Below, piece by piece: positions 47,225 to 57,120 of a stretch of DNA of 64,000 nt. The notes beneath the pieces are model-generated. The model worked only from the letters and a program-made list of their open reading frames with translations, was not told the DNA's origin and did no database searches. Numbering within the stretch: the stretch's first letter is position 1; each line of letters begins with the position of its first letter. This DNA is from Enterobacter chengduensis (GTDB lineage: Bacteria; Pseudomonadota; Gammaproteobacteria; Enterobacterales; Enterobacteriaceae). The stretch is taken from the NCBI RefSeq assembly GCF_001984825.2, contig NZ_CP043318.1, positions 1,364,001 through 1,428,000 on the forward strand, given 5' to 3'. The translations under genes and the position numbers were made by a program.

Positions 47225-48697
47225 TTAAAATATGGACTGGAATTTACCCATCTCAACCTGGATGGACTTCACCTGGGTGTAGCTCTGCAGCGTCATCACG
47301 CCGTTCTCGCGGCCAATGCCGGAGTGTTTGTAGCCGCCCACCGGCATCTCTGCGGCGGATTCACCCCAGGTGTTGATCCAGCAGATGCCCGCTTCGAGCT
47401 GATGAATGGCGCCGTGGGCGCGGTTCAGATCGGCGGTGACGATCCCCGCCGCCAGCCCGTAGTCGGTGTCGTTGGCGCGGCGAATGGCCTCTTCATCGGT
47501 TTCGTAGGTGAGGATGGACATCACCGGGCCGAAGATCTCTTCGCGCACGATGGTCATCTCGTCGGTGCAGTCGGTGAACACGGTCGGGGCCACCCACGCG
47601 CCGCTATCAAACCCTTCGCCCTTCAGCACGTCGCCGCCGCACAGCACGCGCGCGCCTTCCTCTTTGCCTTTGGCGATGTAGCACAGCACGCTGTCGCGGT
47701 GCGGGAAGCTGACCATCGGCCCGAAGTTTGTTTTCAGATCGAACAGATCGCCCGCGCGGATGCGGCCCACGCGCTCGACGATTTTCTCCTCAAACGCGGC
47801 CTTTAATTTCGCGGGCACGAACACGCGGGTGCCGTTGGTGCACACCTGACCGGAGCTGAAGAAGTTGGCCATCATGGCGATGTCCGCCGCCAGATCGAGA
47901 TCCGCGTCGTCAAAAATAATCAGCGGGGATTTGCCGCCCAGCTCCATCGTCACCTCTTTCAGGGACGAGGCCGCTGAGTTCGCCATCACCTTTTTGCCGC
48001 TGGCGACGCCGCCGGTAAAGGAGACCTTCGCGATGCCTGGATGCTCGGTCAGGTACTGGCCGGTCTCCGCGCCCACGCCCGGCAGGACGTTAAACACGCC
48101 GTCCGGCAGGCCCGCTTCGGTGTAGATTTCGGCAAGCTTCAGCGCGGTAAGCGGCGTGACTTCGCTCGGCTTGAAGATCATCGCATTGCCCGCCGCCAGC
48201 GCCGGGGCAGATTTCCACAGGGCAATCTGGATCGGGTAGTTCCACGCGCCGATACCCGCCACCACGCCCAGCGGCTCGCGGCGGGTGTAGACGAACGAGG
48301 TCTCACGCAGGGGGATCTGGCTGCCTTCCAGCGCCGGGATCAGCCCCGCGTAGTATTCCAGCACGTCCGCGCCGGTGACGATATCCACGGTCGAGGTTTC
48401 GGAATACGCTTTGCCGGTGTCGAGGGTTTCCAGCTTTGCCAGGTCGTCGTTGCGCTCGCGCAGGATATCCACGGCGCGACGCAGGATGCGCGAGCGCTCC
48501 ATGGCGGTCATCGCCGCCCAGATTTTTTGCCCGCGCGCTGCGCTTTCTACGGCGCGGTCGACGTCTTCGCGCCCGGCGGCCTGCACGCTCGCCAGGACTT
48601 CACCGTTGGCCGGGTTGATGGTCTCGAAGGTGCGACCGCTGGTGGCGGATGTATAACCACCATTGATATAAAGCTGCTGTTCTGCCATTCGGGACAT
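47225..48697 (-). CDS. betB: Betaine aldehyde dehydrogenase BetB
   Basis: Soluble NAD(P)+-dependent aldehyde dehydrogenase (490 residues) converting betaine aldehyde to glycine betaine. It aligns end to end with E. coli BetB from [15 protein letters not shown]. Catalytic features: [20 protein letters not shown], the [13 protein letters not shown] cofactor loop, [20 protein letters not shown] with the general-base glutamate and [18 protein letters not shown] with the nucleophilic cysteine. It sits 13 bp upstream of betA and 13 bp downstream of betI. Confidence 0.97.
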   Translation of the reverse strand: MSRMAEQQLYINGGYTSATSGRTFETINPANGEVLASVQAAGREDVDRAVESAARGQKIWAAMTAMERSRILRRAVDILRERNDDLAKLETLDTGKAYSETSTVDIVTGADVLEYYAGLIPALEGSQIPLRETSFVYTRREPLGVVAGIGAWNYPIQIALWKSAPALAAGNAMIFKPSEVTPLTALKLAEIYTEAGLPDGVFNVLPGVGAETGQYLTEHPGIAKVSFTGGVASGKKVMANSAASSLKEVTMELGGKSPLIIFDDADLDLAADIAMMANFFSSGQVCTNGTRVFVPAKLKAAFEEKIVERVGRIRAGDLFDLKTNFGPMVSFPHRDSVLCYIAKGKEEGARVLCGGDVLKGEGFDSGAWVAPTVFTDCTDEMTIVREEIFGPVMSILTYETDEEAIRRANDTDYGLAAGIVTADLNRAHGAIHQLEAGICWINTWGESAAEMPVGGYKHSGIGRENGVMTLQSYTQVKSIQVEMGKFQSIF

Positions 48698-48710
48698 AAA
48701 TTCTCCTCGG

Positions 48711-49298
48711 TTATTCGGTCGGTAAATGCTGGCTGATAAAGTGGCTGGTCAGCGATTGCGCCAGGGCCTTATCCAGCGGTTTGCCGCTGAGTGCGGCGCG
48801 AAGCCACAGCCCGTCGATCAGCGCCGCCAGCCCGTAGCCCGCCTCCTGGGCCTGCTCGCGCGGCAGCTCCCGGCGGAACTCGTACACCAGGTTCGACAGC
48901 AGGCGACGGCTGCTCACCTGCTGCAGACGGTAGAGCATCGGCTGGTGCATGCTGCTTGCCCAGAAGGCCAGCCAGGCCTTCATGGCCGCGCTGCTGACCT
49001 GTGTTTCATCAAAGTTGCCGCCAACAATCGCCTGCAGTCGCTGCTCCGCGCTGCCGTTCGGCAGAGCGTGCAGGCGGCTTAATACCGCGTCGCGAAGCTG
49101 GCCGGTGATGTCGCGCATGGTCGCTTCCAGCAGACCGTTTTTGTCTTTGAAATAGTGACTGATGATCCCGGTGGAAACGCCCGCCCGACGGGCGATCTGC
49201 GCGATCGTCGCGTCATGCATTCCCACTTCATTTATTGCTTCCAGCGTGGCGTTAATAAGCTGCCTGCGCCGGATCGGCTGCATCCCCACTTTGGGCAT
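48711..49298 (-). CDS. betI: TetR-family choline-responsive repressor BetI
   Basis: Repressor of the divergent betT and betIBA units, relieved by choline. ATG 49298 with GGAGTGG upstream gives 195 residues as in E. coli ([20 protein letters not shown]). The helix-turn-helix lies in [20 protein letters not shown], and the ligand domain carries the BetI motif [21 protein letters not shown] near-perfect BetI palindrome lies 50 bp upstream of the start. Confidence 0.97.
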   Translation of the reverse strand: MPKVGMQPIRRRQLINATLEAINEVGMHDATIAQIARRAGVSTGIISHYFKDKNGLLEATMRDITGQLRDAVLSRLHALPNGSAEQRLQAIVGGNFDETQVSSAAMKAWLAFWASSMHQPMLYRLQQVSSRRLLSNLVYEFRRELPREQAQEAGYGLAALIDGLWLRAALSGKPLDKALAQSLTSHFISQHLPTE

Positions 49299-49347
49299 TG
49301 TTGCCACTCCATTCATCAGCGTTGGTTATACATTAAAGCGGTTTTTG

Positions 49348-49361
49348 ATTGGACGTTCAAT
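49348..49361. promoter_or_regulatory. BetI operator
   Basis: ATTGGACGTTCAAT, a 14-bp palindrome with one mismatched pair, in the betI-betT intergenic region. It has the ATTGAACGTTCAAT form known for the E. coli BetI site, and should control both divergent transcripts. Confidence 0.82.
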
Positions 49362-49426
49362 ATAAAATGTGTCTTAATTGTTGCGGATTTGGATTTTAAT
49401 AGTTACAAAAACAGTGGGGATACTGG

Positions 49427-51460
49427 ATGACAGACCTTTCACAAGACAGAGAAAAAGACAAAATCAACCCGGTCGTTTTTTATACTTCCGCCGGGCTGAT
49501 TTTGTTGTTTTCCCTGACGACGATCTTCTTTCGTGATTTTTCCGCCGAGTGGATTGGGCGCACCCTGAACTGGGTGTCGAAGACCTTCGGCTGGTACTAC
49601 CTGCTGGCCGCGACGCTCTATATCGTCTTCGTGGTCTGCATTGCCTGCTCGCGCTTCGGTTCGGTGAAGCTCGGGCCCGAGCAGTCCAAGCCCGAGTTCA
49701 GCCTGCTGAGCTGGGCCGCGATGCTGTTTGCCGCGGGCATCGGCATCGACCTGATGTTCTTCTCCGTGGCCGAGCCGGTTACGCAGTATATGCAGCCGCC
49801 GGAAGGGGCGGGGCAGACGATGGAGGCCGCGCGCCAGGCGATGGTCTGGACGCTGTTCCACTACGGCCTGACGGGCTGGTCGATGTACGCCCTGATGGGC
49901 ATGGCGCTCGGATACTTTAGCTATCGTTATAATTTGCCCCTCACCATCCGCTCCGCGCTGTACCCGATCTTCGGTAAAAAAATCAACGGGCCGATTGGCC
50001 ACAGCGTGGATATCGCGGCGGTGATCGGCACCATCTTCGGCATCGCGACGACGCTCGGTATCGGGGTGGTGCAGCTCAACTACGGGCTGAGCGTGCTGTT
50101 TGATATTCCGGATTCGATGGCGGCGAAGGCGGCGCTGATCGCGCTCTCCGTGATTATCGCCACCATTTCGGTGACGTCGGGCGTCGATAAGGGCATCCGC
50201 GTGCTCTCCGAGCTGAACGTCGCGCTGGCGCTGGGCCTGATCCTGTTCGTGCTGTTTATGGGCGACACCTCGTTCCTGCTCAACGCCTTAGTGCTCAACG
50301 TGGGCGACTACGTTAACCGCTTTATGGGCATGACGCTAAACAGCTTCGCCTTCGACCGCCCGGTGGAGTGGATGAACAACTGGACGCTGTTCTTCTGGGC
50401 GTGGTGGGTGGCGTGGTCGCCGTTTGTCGGCCTGTTCCTGGCGCGTATTTCGCGTGGCCGCACCATCCGCCAGTTCGTGATGGGCACGCTGATCATCCCG
50501 TTCACCTTCACCCTGCTGTGGCTCTCGGTGTTCGGCAACAGCGCGCTGCACGAGATCATCCACGGCAATGCGGGGTTTGCCCAGGAAGCGATGGCGCACC
50601 CGGAGCGCGGCTTCTACAGCCTGCTGGCGCAGTACCCGGCGTTCACCTTTAGCGCCTCCGTGGCGACCATTACCGGCCTGCTGTTTTACGTCACCTCGGC
50701 GGACTCCGGCGCGCTGGTGCTGGGCAACTTCACCTCGAAGCTGAAGGACATCAACAGCGATGCGCCGAACTGGCTGCGCATCTTCTGGTCCGTGGCGATT
50801 GGCCTGCTGACGCTCGGTATGCTGATGACCAACGGTATCTCTGCGCTGCAGAACACCACCGTGATCATGGGCCTGCCGTTCAGCTTCGTGATCTTCTTCG
50901 TGATGGCCGGGCTGTATAAATCGCTCAAGGTGGAAGACTACCGTCGCGTCAGCGCCAGCCGTGATACCGCGCCGCGTCCGATGGGCGCGCAGGACAGGCT
51001 GAGCTGGAAAAAGCGCCTGTCGCGCCTGATGAACTATCCCGGCACGCGCTACACCAAACAGATGATGGAGACGGTCTGCTTCCCGGCGATGGAGGAAGTC
51101 GCACAGGAGTTGCGCCTGCGGGGTGCCTACGTGGAGCTGAAAAATCTGCCGCCGGATGAAGGCGAAAACCTGGGGCACCTGGACCTGCTGGTGCACATGG
51201 GCGACGAGCAGAACTTTGTCTACCAGATCTGGCCGCAGCAGTATTCCGTTCCCGGGTTTACCTACCGGGCGCGCAGCGGGAAGTCGACCTACTACCGGCT
51301 TGAAACCTTCCTGCTGGAAGGGAGCCAGGGGAATGATTTGATGGACTACAGCAAGGAGCAGGTGATTACGGACATTCTGGACCAGTATGAACGCCACCTG
51401 AACTTTATCCATCTGCACAGGGAAGCGCCGGGGAATAGCGTGATGTTCCCGGATACCTGA
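49427..51460 (+). CDS. betT: High-affinity choline transporter BetT
   Basis: Proton-coupled choline uptake carrier of the BCCT family (677 residues, the E. coli length). Twelve helices span about 15-510. Family motifs are AAGIGIDLMFFSVAEPVTQY (near 97) and the substrate-binding tryptophan-rich WTLFFWAWWVAWSPFVGLFL (near 315), followed by ARISRGRTIRQF. The long cytoplasmic C-terminal tail (about 515-677) is the osmosensing part in BetT. Divergent from betIBA, sharing the operator; it ends at a strong terminator. Confidence 0.97.
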   Translation: MTDLSQDREKDKINPVVFYTSAGLILLFSLTTIFFRDFSAEWIGRTLNWVSKTFGWYYLLAATLYIVFVVCIACSRFGSVKLGPEQSKPEFSLLSWAAMLFAAGIGIDLMFFSVAEPVTQYMQPPEGAGQTMEAARQAMVWTLFHYGLTGWSMYALMGMALGYFSYRYNLPLTIRSALYPIFGKKINGPIGHSVDIAAVIGTIFGIATTLGIGVVQLNYGLSVLFDIPDSMAAKAALIALSVIIATISVTSGVDKGIRVLSELNVALALGLILFVLFMGDTSFLLNALVLNVGDYVNRFMGMTLNSFAFDRPVEWMNNWTLFFWAWWVAWSPFVGLFLARISRGRTIRQFVMGTLIIPFTFTLLWLSVFGNSALHEIIHGNAGFAQEAMAHPERGFYSLLAQYPAFTFSASVATITGLLFYVTSADSGALVLGNFTSKLKDINSDAPNWLRIFWSVAIGLLTLGMLMTNGISALQNTTVIMGLPFSFVIFFVMAGLYKSLKVEDYRRVSASRDTAPRPMGAQDRLSWKKRLSRLMNYPGTRYTKQMMETVCFPAMEEVAQELRLRGAYVELKNLPPDEGENLGHLDLLVHMGDEQNFVYQIWPQQYSVPGFTYRARSGKSTYYRLETFLLEGSQGNDLMDYSKEQVITDILDQYERHLNFIHLHREAPGNSVMFPDT

Positions 51461-51489
51461 TTTCCTTCAAACGTCTTCAGATGATCTAC

Positions 51490-51524
51490 GGGCAAGGTTG
51501 TTAGCAAACCTTGCCCTTTTTTTT
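51490..51524 (+). terminator. Rho-independent terminator of betT
   Basis: Ten-bp stem GGGCAAGGTT/AACCTTGCCC with a 7-nt loop followed by eight T residues, 30 bp after the betT stop codon. Confidence 0.93.
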
Positions 51525-52106
51525 GCCTGCATGAAGCCGCGACCATTATTGTTAATTTGCGGCGAGAAAATTGATCTGGGAGTGGTTAATAACTCAAATT
51601 ATTGATTTTATTTATTTAAATGTGGTTTTTGGAACTGCCTGGAATGTTTCAATGTAAAGAATGTTCAGTGTTTGTCAGTTTTCATTTGGGAAAATCGCAA
51701 AAGATGTCATGAAAAATCCTAATTTAACCCTATTAAGACTAGGTTTAACAGGGGTGGGATATCTTTGTAACTTATTGATTATAAAATAATGTTTATTTTT
51801 TGTAGGTTTTATTGCTAATTATTCGTTAATTTTAGATAAACATATTGATGTGAAATTTTTGTTTCTAGATGCGGTAATAAAAAACATAAATGAAACATTT
51901 GTGTTTTTAAACTTAAAAAATCAAATTAAGTGGTTTTTTGTATCGCATTTAATGTTTTTGTAGTTTTTTGCTTTGATAAATTAGTCTCATTGTCACATTT
52001 TCTTCATTTTAATAACATTTCAGTGCATTAGATGAACACCGAAATCCTTTCGAATGGAGAAGGCGCCGACATGGAAATGAGAACGATAAACTTCTAAGGA
52101 GTCTTT
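51525..52106. other. 580-bp AT-rich region upstream of fimbrial regulators
   Basis: Very AT-rich, with long T and A runs, unlike the surrounding genome; such DNA is typical H-NS target sequence. A 21-codon frame (52032-52094, stop at 52095-52097) ends inside the Shine-Dalgarno TAAGGAG of the next gene and could be a coupled leader peptide. I see no larger gene, no invertible-element repeats like fimS and no tRNA. Confidence 0.55.
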
Positions 52107-52490
52107 GTGCCTTTTGTCTCTGACGAGCTTCTGTATGGATACACGATTTTTCATCATCTTGAGTACCGGCTTTCAACAAGAACGCTTATCAATATCAAGA
52201 ATGGACGTATTAAAAGATTCGGCATGACGAAAGCAAGACTGTTCGAGTATCTCCTGGCGGGGATGGATAACGAAATTGTCTATGATAATGACATCATCAT
52301 ACACGTGTTTGATGATTATGGACTACGGTGCTCGAAACCCTATTTGTTGTCCATGATGAAGAAAATCCAGAATGCATTTAATACCGTGGGCTTTGAACGA
52401 TATCCTTTTACAAGAATCTATGGGAAAGCGTACAAAATCGACTGTGGTTCGTTAGAACGGATATATGTTGTAAAACCTTCTTCACATTGA
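52107..52490 (+). CDS. Small winged-helix transcriptional regulator (CadC/ToxR-like DNA-binding domain)
   Basis: Protein of 127 residues, start GTG after TAAGGAG. It is basic in the middle, and the pattern MTKARLFEYLLAGMDNEIVY, DNDIIIHVFDD then YLLSMMKKIQNAFNTVG fits the OmpR/CadC-type winged helix, where the second half is the recognition helix of Trans_reg_C domains. It has no receiver or membrane domain. The AT-rich gene immediately precedes another small regulator-like gene and the fimbrial operon, so it is probably a fimbrial regulator. I cannot name it. Confidence 0.65.
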   Translation: MPFVSDELLYGYTIFHHLEYRLSTRTLINIKNGRIKRFGMTKARLFEYLLAGMDNEIVYDNDIIIHVFDDYGLRCSKPYLLSMMKKIQNAFNTVGFERYPFTRIYGKAYKIDCGSLERIYVVKPSSH

Positions 52491-52518
52491 CGATGATAAA
52501 TTTCATAAGGAATGAGTT

Positions 52519-53100
52519 TTGACGGCGCTATTAGTTTTTTCAAGAAACTTTGCCATGAGGCAGGCAATTAAAACATTGAACTTAGCCAATAGAGAAATAT
52601 TTTATTTTGACAATCGGCTGGAGTTCTTAGTAAGCGCGACCATTCTGGATAAATCTTACATTCTCATCGATACCATAGGAGAAAGTAGCGAGAATATCCG
52701 ATGGCTCTATTATCGCCTTGCGGCAAGGGGATTAATGCGCCTTACCTATTTTATTGCGCCAGAGGACAATGCGGAGAACGGCTTTTTAAAATTCTTCCGC
52801 CTTGTTACTACGCTTAAGGATCTCAAGCAGCTGTGCGAGCGCGCCTCTAAACATCAGGCGAATGAAAACCCCTGCGTATTAAAAGACGTGCTGTATCAGA
52901 GGCTGTCGACGCGACTGTCGGACGACCATTTGAACTTTCTCCTGAAAGTTTATGATAAGACGACGAGCCAGTGTCGAATTAAAAATAAATACGAAATTAA
53001 TAAAAATTACTATGTTAGAAATCGACTGGCGTTAGGCAATGGTCTGGAGATGAAACAACTTATTTTACTTTTATCATCGCAAAGCCTGAGATGCTCATAA
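52519..53100 (+). CDS. Putative fimbrial regulator, unrecognised
   Basis: Protein of 193 residues starting at TTG 52519, with AAGGA eight bases upstream. The N-terminal 110 residues look like a degenerate receiver-type alpha/beta fold (LLVFSRNFAMRQAIKTLNLA, SYILIDTIGES). The C-terminal part (RLSDDHLNFLLKVYD to LGNGLEMKQLILLL) could be a diverged LuxR-type helix-turn-helix. The phosphorylation aspartate cannot be identified with confidence. Sequence is AT-rich. It lies 28 bp after the winged-helix gene and 115 bp before the major fimbrial subunit. Confidence 0.5.
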   Translation: MTALLVFSRNFAMRQAIKTLNLANREIFYFDNRLEFLVSATILDKSYILIDTIGESSENIRWLYYRLAARGLMRLTYFIAPEDNAENGFLKFFRLVTTLKDLKQLCERASKHQANENPCVLKDVLYQRLSTRLSDDHLNFLLKVYDKTTSQCRIKNKYEINKNYYVRNRLALGNGLEMKQLILLLSSQSLRCS

Positions 53101-53215
53101 CGATATAACGTCTATTTATTGACTTAAACGAACATAAATTTAGCGGTCCAGTTCCGCTCTTCCTGCGCAACAGTGAACGTTGCGCAGATACCTTCAATCC
53201 TAAGGATATATAGCT

Positions 53216-53770
53216 ATGCAAATGAAGTTAAACAGTGTCATTCGAAATATGGTCGTGGCAGCAGCCGTTTCTGGAATAACCTTTGCCGCCAGCGCAGCCG
53301 ATGGACAGATCAACTTTACAGGCACCATTCTGGATTCAGCCTGTACGATTGATACCAATACGGCGAACCAGACCGTTAACCTTGGCAAAATTCCAAAGAG
53401 CTCGTTCAACGCGGCCGGGGCCGTTGCTGCCGCAACTCGCTTTAGCATTGTGTTGAATAACTGCCCTGCGGCCGTCACTTCTGCCTCCGTTAAGTTTGAC
53501 GGCACGGCGGACAGTAGCGACACCAATATTCTTGCGCTGAACAGCGGTCAAACGGCGAAAGGCGTCGGCGTGGCGTTCTATGAAGAAGACGGCATCACCG
53601 CAATCCCGCTGGCGACCCAGTCTAAGAGCATCACGCTTGACACCAGCACAGGCGAAGACCCTGCTAACAGCAACAAGATGACCTTCGTGGCTAAATATAA
53701 GGCAACGCAGGCTGCCGTGGTTGCGGGTACGGCAAACGCAACGTCAGATTTTACCATTACCTATCAGTAA
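53216..53770 (+). CDS. Major fimbrial subunit (type 1-like pilin)
   Basis: Exported pilin of 184 residues. A signal peptide (1-28, ending ASAAD) precedes an incomplete Ig-like pilin fold: donor strand region GQINFTGTILDSACT, a disulfide pair C43 and C83, and the C-terminal beta-zipper ending SDFTITYQ with the penultimate tyrosine that the chaperone binds. It is the first structural gene of a four-gene chaperone-usher operon and should polymerise into the fimbrial shaft. Confidence 0.92.
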   Translation: MQMKLNSVIRNMVVAAAVSGITFAASAADGQINFTGTILDSACTIDTNTANQTVNLGKIPKSSFNAAGAVAAATRFSIVLNNCPAAVTSASVKFDGTADSSDTNILALNSGQTAKGVGVAFYEEDGITAIPLATQSKSITLDTSTGEDPANSNKMTFVAKYKATQAAVVAGTANATSDFTITYQ

Positions 53771-53830
53771 TAAGCCGGGCGTACCCAGGGTACGCCCCAT
53801 TGTTTCCTGCCGGAATATCGTGGAAGTACG

Positions 53831-54508
53831 ATGAGTCAACTTATTCGAACGATTGTATTATTAGGCGCTTGCCTGCTCTCCCAGCCGGGCCAGGCCAGCA
53901 TAACCGTTGGCGGAACGCGCTTAATTTATAATGGAGCTGAAAACGAAGCCTCACTACCTGTGAGTAACAGTAAGGATGCTGTCCCTTATTTAATTCAGTC
54001 ATGGATTGAATTAAGCGAAAACTCGAAGGAGCAGGTTCCTTTTATCGTCACGCCACCGCTGTTCCGCCTCGACGGTGGTCATGAAAATACGCTGCGGGTC
54101 ATTTATACCGGCGAGACGTCGCTGCCTGAAAACCGAGAGTCTGTATTTTGGCTTAACGTAAAATCAATTCCCTCAATGACCCGGTCAGATGAGAACAGGC
54201 TGCTTATTGCCGTTAAGACGCGCATGAAGCTTTTCTACCGGCCTGCGTCTCTGGCGTCGGAAAATGCGGGTGAGGCATGGACGCGATTGGCGTTTGAACC
54301 GCACGGCGAACGCCTGGTGATTAATAATCCGACGCCGTTCTACGTTTCTCTTTATTCATTAACGGTTGGCAATAAAACGATTGCGCAGCCGCCAATGATT
54401 TCACCCTTTAGTTCAGAAACGGTGGCCGGCAGTGGAAAGCAGGTGGCCTGGAAAGCCATAAATGATTTTGGTGGCGTAACAGCAGAAAAGCGCCAGATGC
54501 TGAAATAA
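53831..54508 (+). CDS. Periplasmic fimbrial chaperone
   Basis: PapD-like chaperone of 225 residues with a signal peptide (1-23, ending GQAS). The first domain has the family pattern GGTRLIYNGAENEASLPVSN, LIQSWIE and the pilin-binding basic residues. The second domain includes IAVKTRMKLFYRP and WTRLAFEPHGERLVINNPTP. It donates a strand to pilins and delivers them to the usher at 54528. GGAAG precedes the ATG by five bases. Confidence 0.93.
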   Translation: MSQLIRTIVLLGACLLSQPGQASITVGGTRLIYNGAENEASLPVSNSKDAVPYLIQSWIELSENSKEQVPFIVTPPLFRLDGGHENTLRVIYTGETSLPENRESVFWLNVKSIPSMTRSDENRLLIAVKTRMKLFYRPASLASENAGEAWTRLAFEPHGERLVINNPTPFYVSLYSLTVGNKTIAQPPMISPFSSETVAGSGKQVAWKAINDFGGVTAEKRQMLK

Positions 54509-54527
54509 AAAATATTAACAACACGCT

Positions 54528-57044
54528 ATGTCACTCGCGCAGGTAAGCAAAGTGAATATTGTTTCTTATTCTCGATATGGTTTTTTCTCTGGCTCGTGGC
54601 CTCACCGCGTAAGTCGACTCTCGACGATAGCGCTTTTTATTTCGGGCGTTTTTCCCGCAGGCGCGGGCGAACTCTATTTTATGGCTGATGCGCTTGAAAA
54701 AATACACTCGACTTCCCAGGGCATCGATCTGGGCCGCTTCGAGCGCGGAGAGCAGTTACCCGGCACCTACAGGGTAGAAATTTGGCTTAATGAAAATTAT
54801 ATCCGAACGGAAAATATCTCTTTTGTTCCTGTAAACGGCATCGGGCTGGCGCCGGAACTTAATCGCAGAGAGCTTGAGTCGCTCGGCGTCAGGGTCAAAG
54901 CATTTCCTGAATTAGCCATGCTGCCGGTCGAGACGATTATTACCGACCCCGGCGCATTCATACCGGACGCTACCGCCCGGCTGGATTTTGACAGGCAGAG
55001 GCTGGATATCTCTATCCCTCAATCGGCGCTCAACGCGCGCGCGCGCGGCACCGTTGATCCGTCACTCTGGAACCAGGGCATTTCTGCGCTGCTGGTCAAT
55101 TACAGCATCAACGGGTCGCGCAGCTGGAGCCGGGACGGTGAGGCGCAGGATCAGCTTTATACCAACCTGCAAAGCGGTATTAACGCGGGACCGTGGCGCC
55201 TGCGCAACTACAGCACCGTGACCAAGAACAACGGAAAACAGTCGTTTTCATCACTGAATACGACCCTGAGCCGCGACGTCCAGTTTTTGAGGGGGCAGTT
55301 CCAGGTGGGGGAAACCAGTACCCCGGGCGACGTGTTTGACAGCGTGATGTTTCGCGGTGCGCAGATTTTTTCTGATGACACCATGCTGCCGGAAAGCATG
55401 CGCGGCTTCGCTCCTGTCATTCGAGGGATCGCCCGCACCAACGCCACGGTCACCGTGAAGCAAAACGGCTACACGGTCTATCAAACCTACGTGGCGCCCG
55501 GCAGCTTTGAAATTCGCGATCTCTATCCTACCTCGGCGAGCGGCGATCTGGAGATTGTCGTCACCGAAGCCGACGGCAGCGTCCAGCATTTCGTGCAGCC
55601 ATTCTCTGCGGTTCCCGTCATGCTGCGGGAAGGCCGCGTGAAGTATGCGCTGAGCGCAGGGGAGTATCGAACAACGAAGCATGGCGCGGAAACCCCCTCA
55701 TTTGGCCTGGGCACGCTGGCCTATGGCCTCTCCAATCATCTCACGCTGTACGGTGGCGTTTTGGGGGCGAGCAACTATGCGTCCGGCGTGCTCGGTACGG
55801 GTCTCAGCTTTGGCGACATTGGCTCGCTGTCGGCAGACGTTACCGTTGCCGACAGCCAACTTGATGATGAGAAAAAACGCCGCAGCCGCGGGCAGTCCTA
55901 TCGCGTGCAGTATTCGAAAACGGTGGCCACGACCGATACCACCGTGACGCTCGCCAGCTATCGCTACTCTACGGAAGGGTTTTATACCTTCCAGGAAGTG
56001 AATGAATTTAGCAGCCAGCGCTACAACAAGCGAAGCCGACTGCAGCTGAACCTCAGTCAGTCGCTGCAAAGCTGGGGGAACTTTTATATTTCAGCATACC
56101 AGCAGGACTACTGGAGCAGGCAGGGCTATGAGCGCAACGTCAGCACCGGCTTTAACACCAGTATTCGCGATATCAATTACTCGCTCGGCTACACCTATAG
56201 CGAAACGCCGGGCAAAGACCGTAAGGACCAGATTCTGGCCTTTAGCCTGCAGGTGCCGCTGAGCAAATGGCTACCGCAAAGCTGGGCCAGCTACAGCGTG
56301 AATATGCAAAAGAACGGTTCTGAAACACATCAGGTGGGGCTGAGCGGCACCGCGCTTGCCGATAACAATCTGAGCTACCTGGTCCAGCAGGGCTATACCT
56401 CGTCGGGCGGGGAGTCGAGAAGCGCCGTGAGTGGAACCTATAAGGGCGGCTACGGCACCGTGAGCGTAGGTTACAACCATAGCCGACAGAATAGCCAGCT
56501 GAACTTCGGCCTGCAGGGGGGGATCGTGGGTCATGAACACGGCGTGACCTTCTCGCAGCCGCTGGGAGATACCGTTGTGCTGCTGGAGGCGCAGGGCGCG
56601 CCCGGCGTAAGGGTACGCAACAACCCCGGCGTTAGAACGGACTGGCGCGGCTACGCGGTGGTGCCCTATGCCAGCGCCTACCAGGAAAACCGGATTGCGA
56701 TAGACACCGGCTCGCTGGGACCGGACGTGGATGTGGCCGAATCCGTGGTCAACGTTGTGCCGACGCGTGGTGCCGTGGTGCGCGCCACATTCAACGCGCG
56801 AACGGGGTACAGGGCCTTGATAACGCTCCTGTATCAAAACTCGCCGGTGCCCTTTGGCGCAATGGTAAAGCTTAACCAAAGCGACACGATGAGCATTGTG
56901 GGAAGCGATGGCGAGGTTTATATGAGCGGCCTGAATGATGGGGACACTATCACGGTAAGGTGGGGGGCGAAAACCTGCCGCGCCAAAATAACCTTGAACG
57001 CCTTACCGGGGAAAATTCAGCGTACCACCGCGGCATGCCGTTAA
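54528..57044 (+). CDS. Fimbrial outer-membrane usher
   Basis: Usher of 838 residues that assembles and secretes the fimbria. Seen are the signal peptide ending in VFPAGAG, an N-terminal chaperone-binding domain (ELYFMADALEKIHSTSQGID onward), the 24-strand barrel with the plug near residues 200-320 (RGFAPVIRGIARTNATVTVK, QNGYTVY), and C-terminal domains ending CRAKITLNALPGKIQRTTAACR with a cysteine pair. The annotated ATG lacks a good ribosome site; GTG at 54552, behind GCAGGTAAG, is an alternative start that keeps the signal peptide. Confidence 0.94.
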   Translation: MSLAQVSKVNIVSYSRYGFFSGSWPHRVSRLSTIALFISGVFPAGAGELYFMADALEKIHSTSQGIDLGRFERGEQLPGTYRVEIWLNENYIRTENISFVPVNGIGLAPELNRRELESLGVRVKAFPELAMLPVETIITDPGAFIPDATARLDFDRQRLDISIPQSALNARARGTVDPSLWNQGISALLVNYSINGSRSWSRDGEAQDQLYTNLQSGINAGPWRLRNYSTVTKNNGKQSFSSLNTTLSRDVQFLRGQFQVGETSTPGDVFDSVMFRGAQIFSDDTMLPESMRGFAPVIRGIARTNATVTVKQNGYTVYQTYVAPGSFEIRDLYPTSASGDLEIVVTEADGSVQHFVQPFSAVPVMLREGRVKYALSAGEYRTTKHGAETPSFGLGTLAYGLSNHLTLYGGVLGASNYASGVLGTGLSFGDIGSLSADVTVADSQLDDEKKRRSRGQSYRVQYSKTVATTDTTVTLASYRYSTEGFYTFQEVNEFSSQRYNKRSRLQLNLSQSLQSWGNFYISAYQQDYWSRQGYERNVSTGFNTSIRDINYSLGYTYSETPGKDRKDQILAFSLQVPLSKWLPQSWASYSVNMQKNGSETHQVGLSGTALADNNLSYLVQQGYTSSGGESRSAVSGTYKGGYGTVSVGYNHSRQNSQLNFGLQGGIVGHEHGVTFSQPLGDTVVLLEAQGAPGVRVRNNPGVRTDWRGYAVVPYASAYQENRIAIDTGSLGPDVDVAESVVNVVPTRGAVVRATFNARTGYRALITLLYQNSPVPFGAMVKLNQSDTMSIVGSDGEVYMSGLNDGDTITVRWGAKTCRAKITLNALPGKIQRTTAACR

Positions 57045-57120
57045 ATTTCTCATGGCCTCGATGCGCATGATGACTTTGGCGAGAGAAGGCCTACGCCTCA
57101 CCTAAATGAAGGAACTTATG

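Noticed and set aside
51525..52106. Possible phase-variation switch (fimS-like invertible element) before the fimbrial genes
   Set aside because: No pair of matching inverted repeats and no recombinase gene are visible; the region is only AT-rich.
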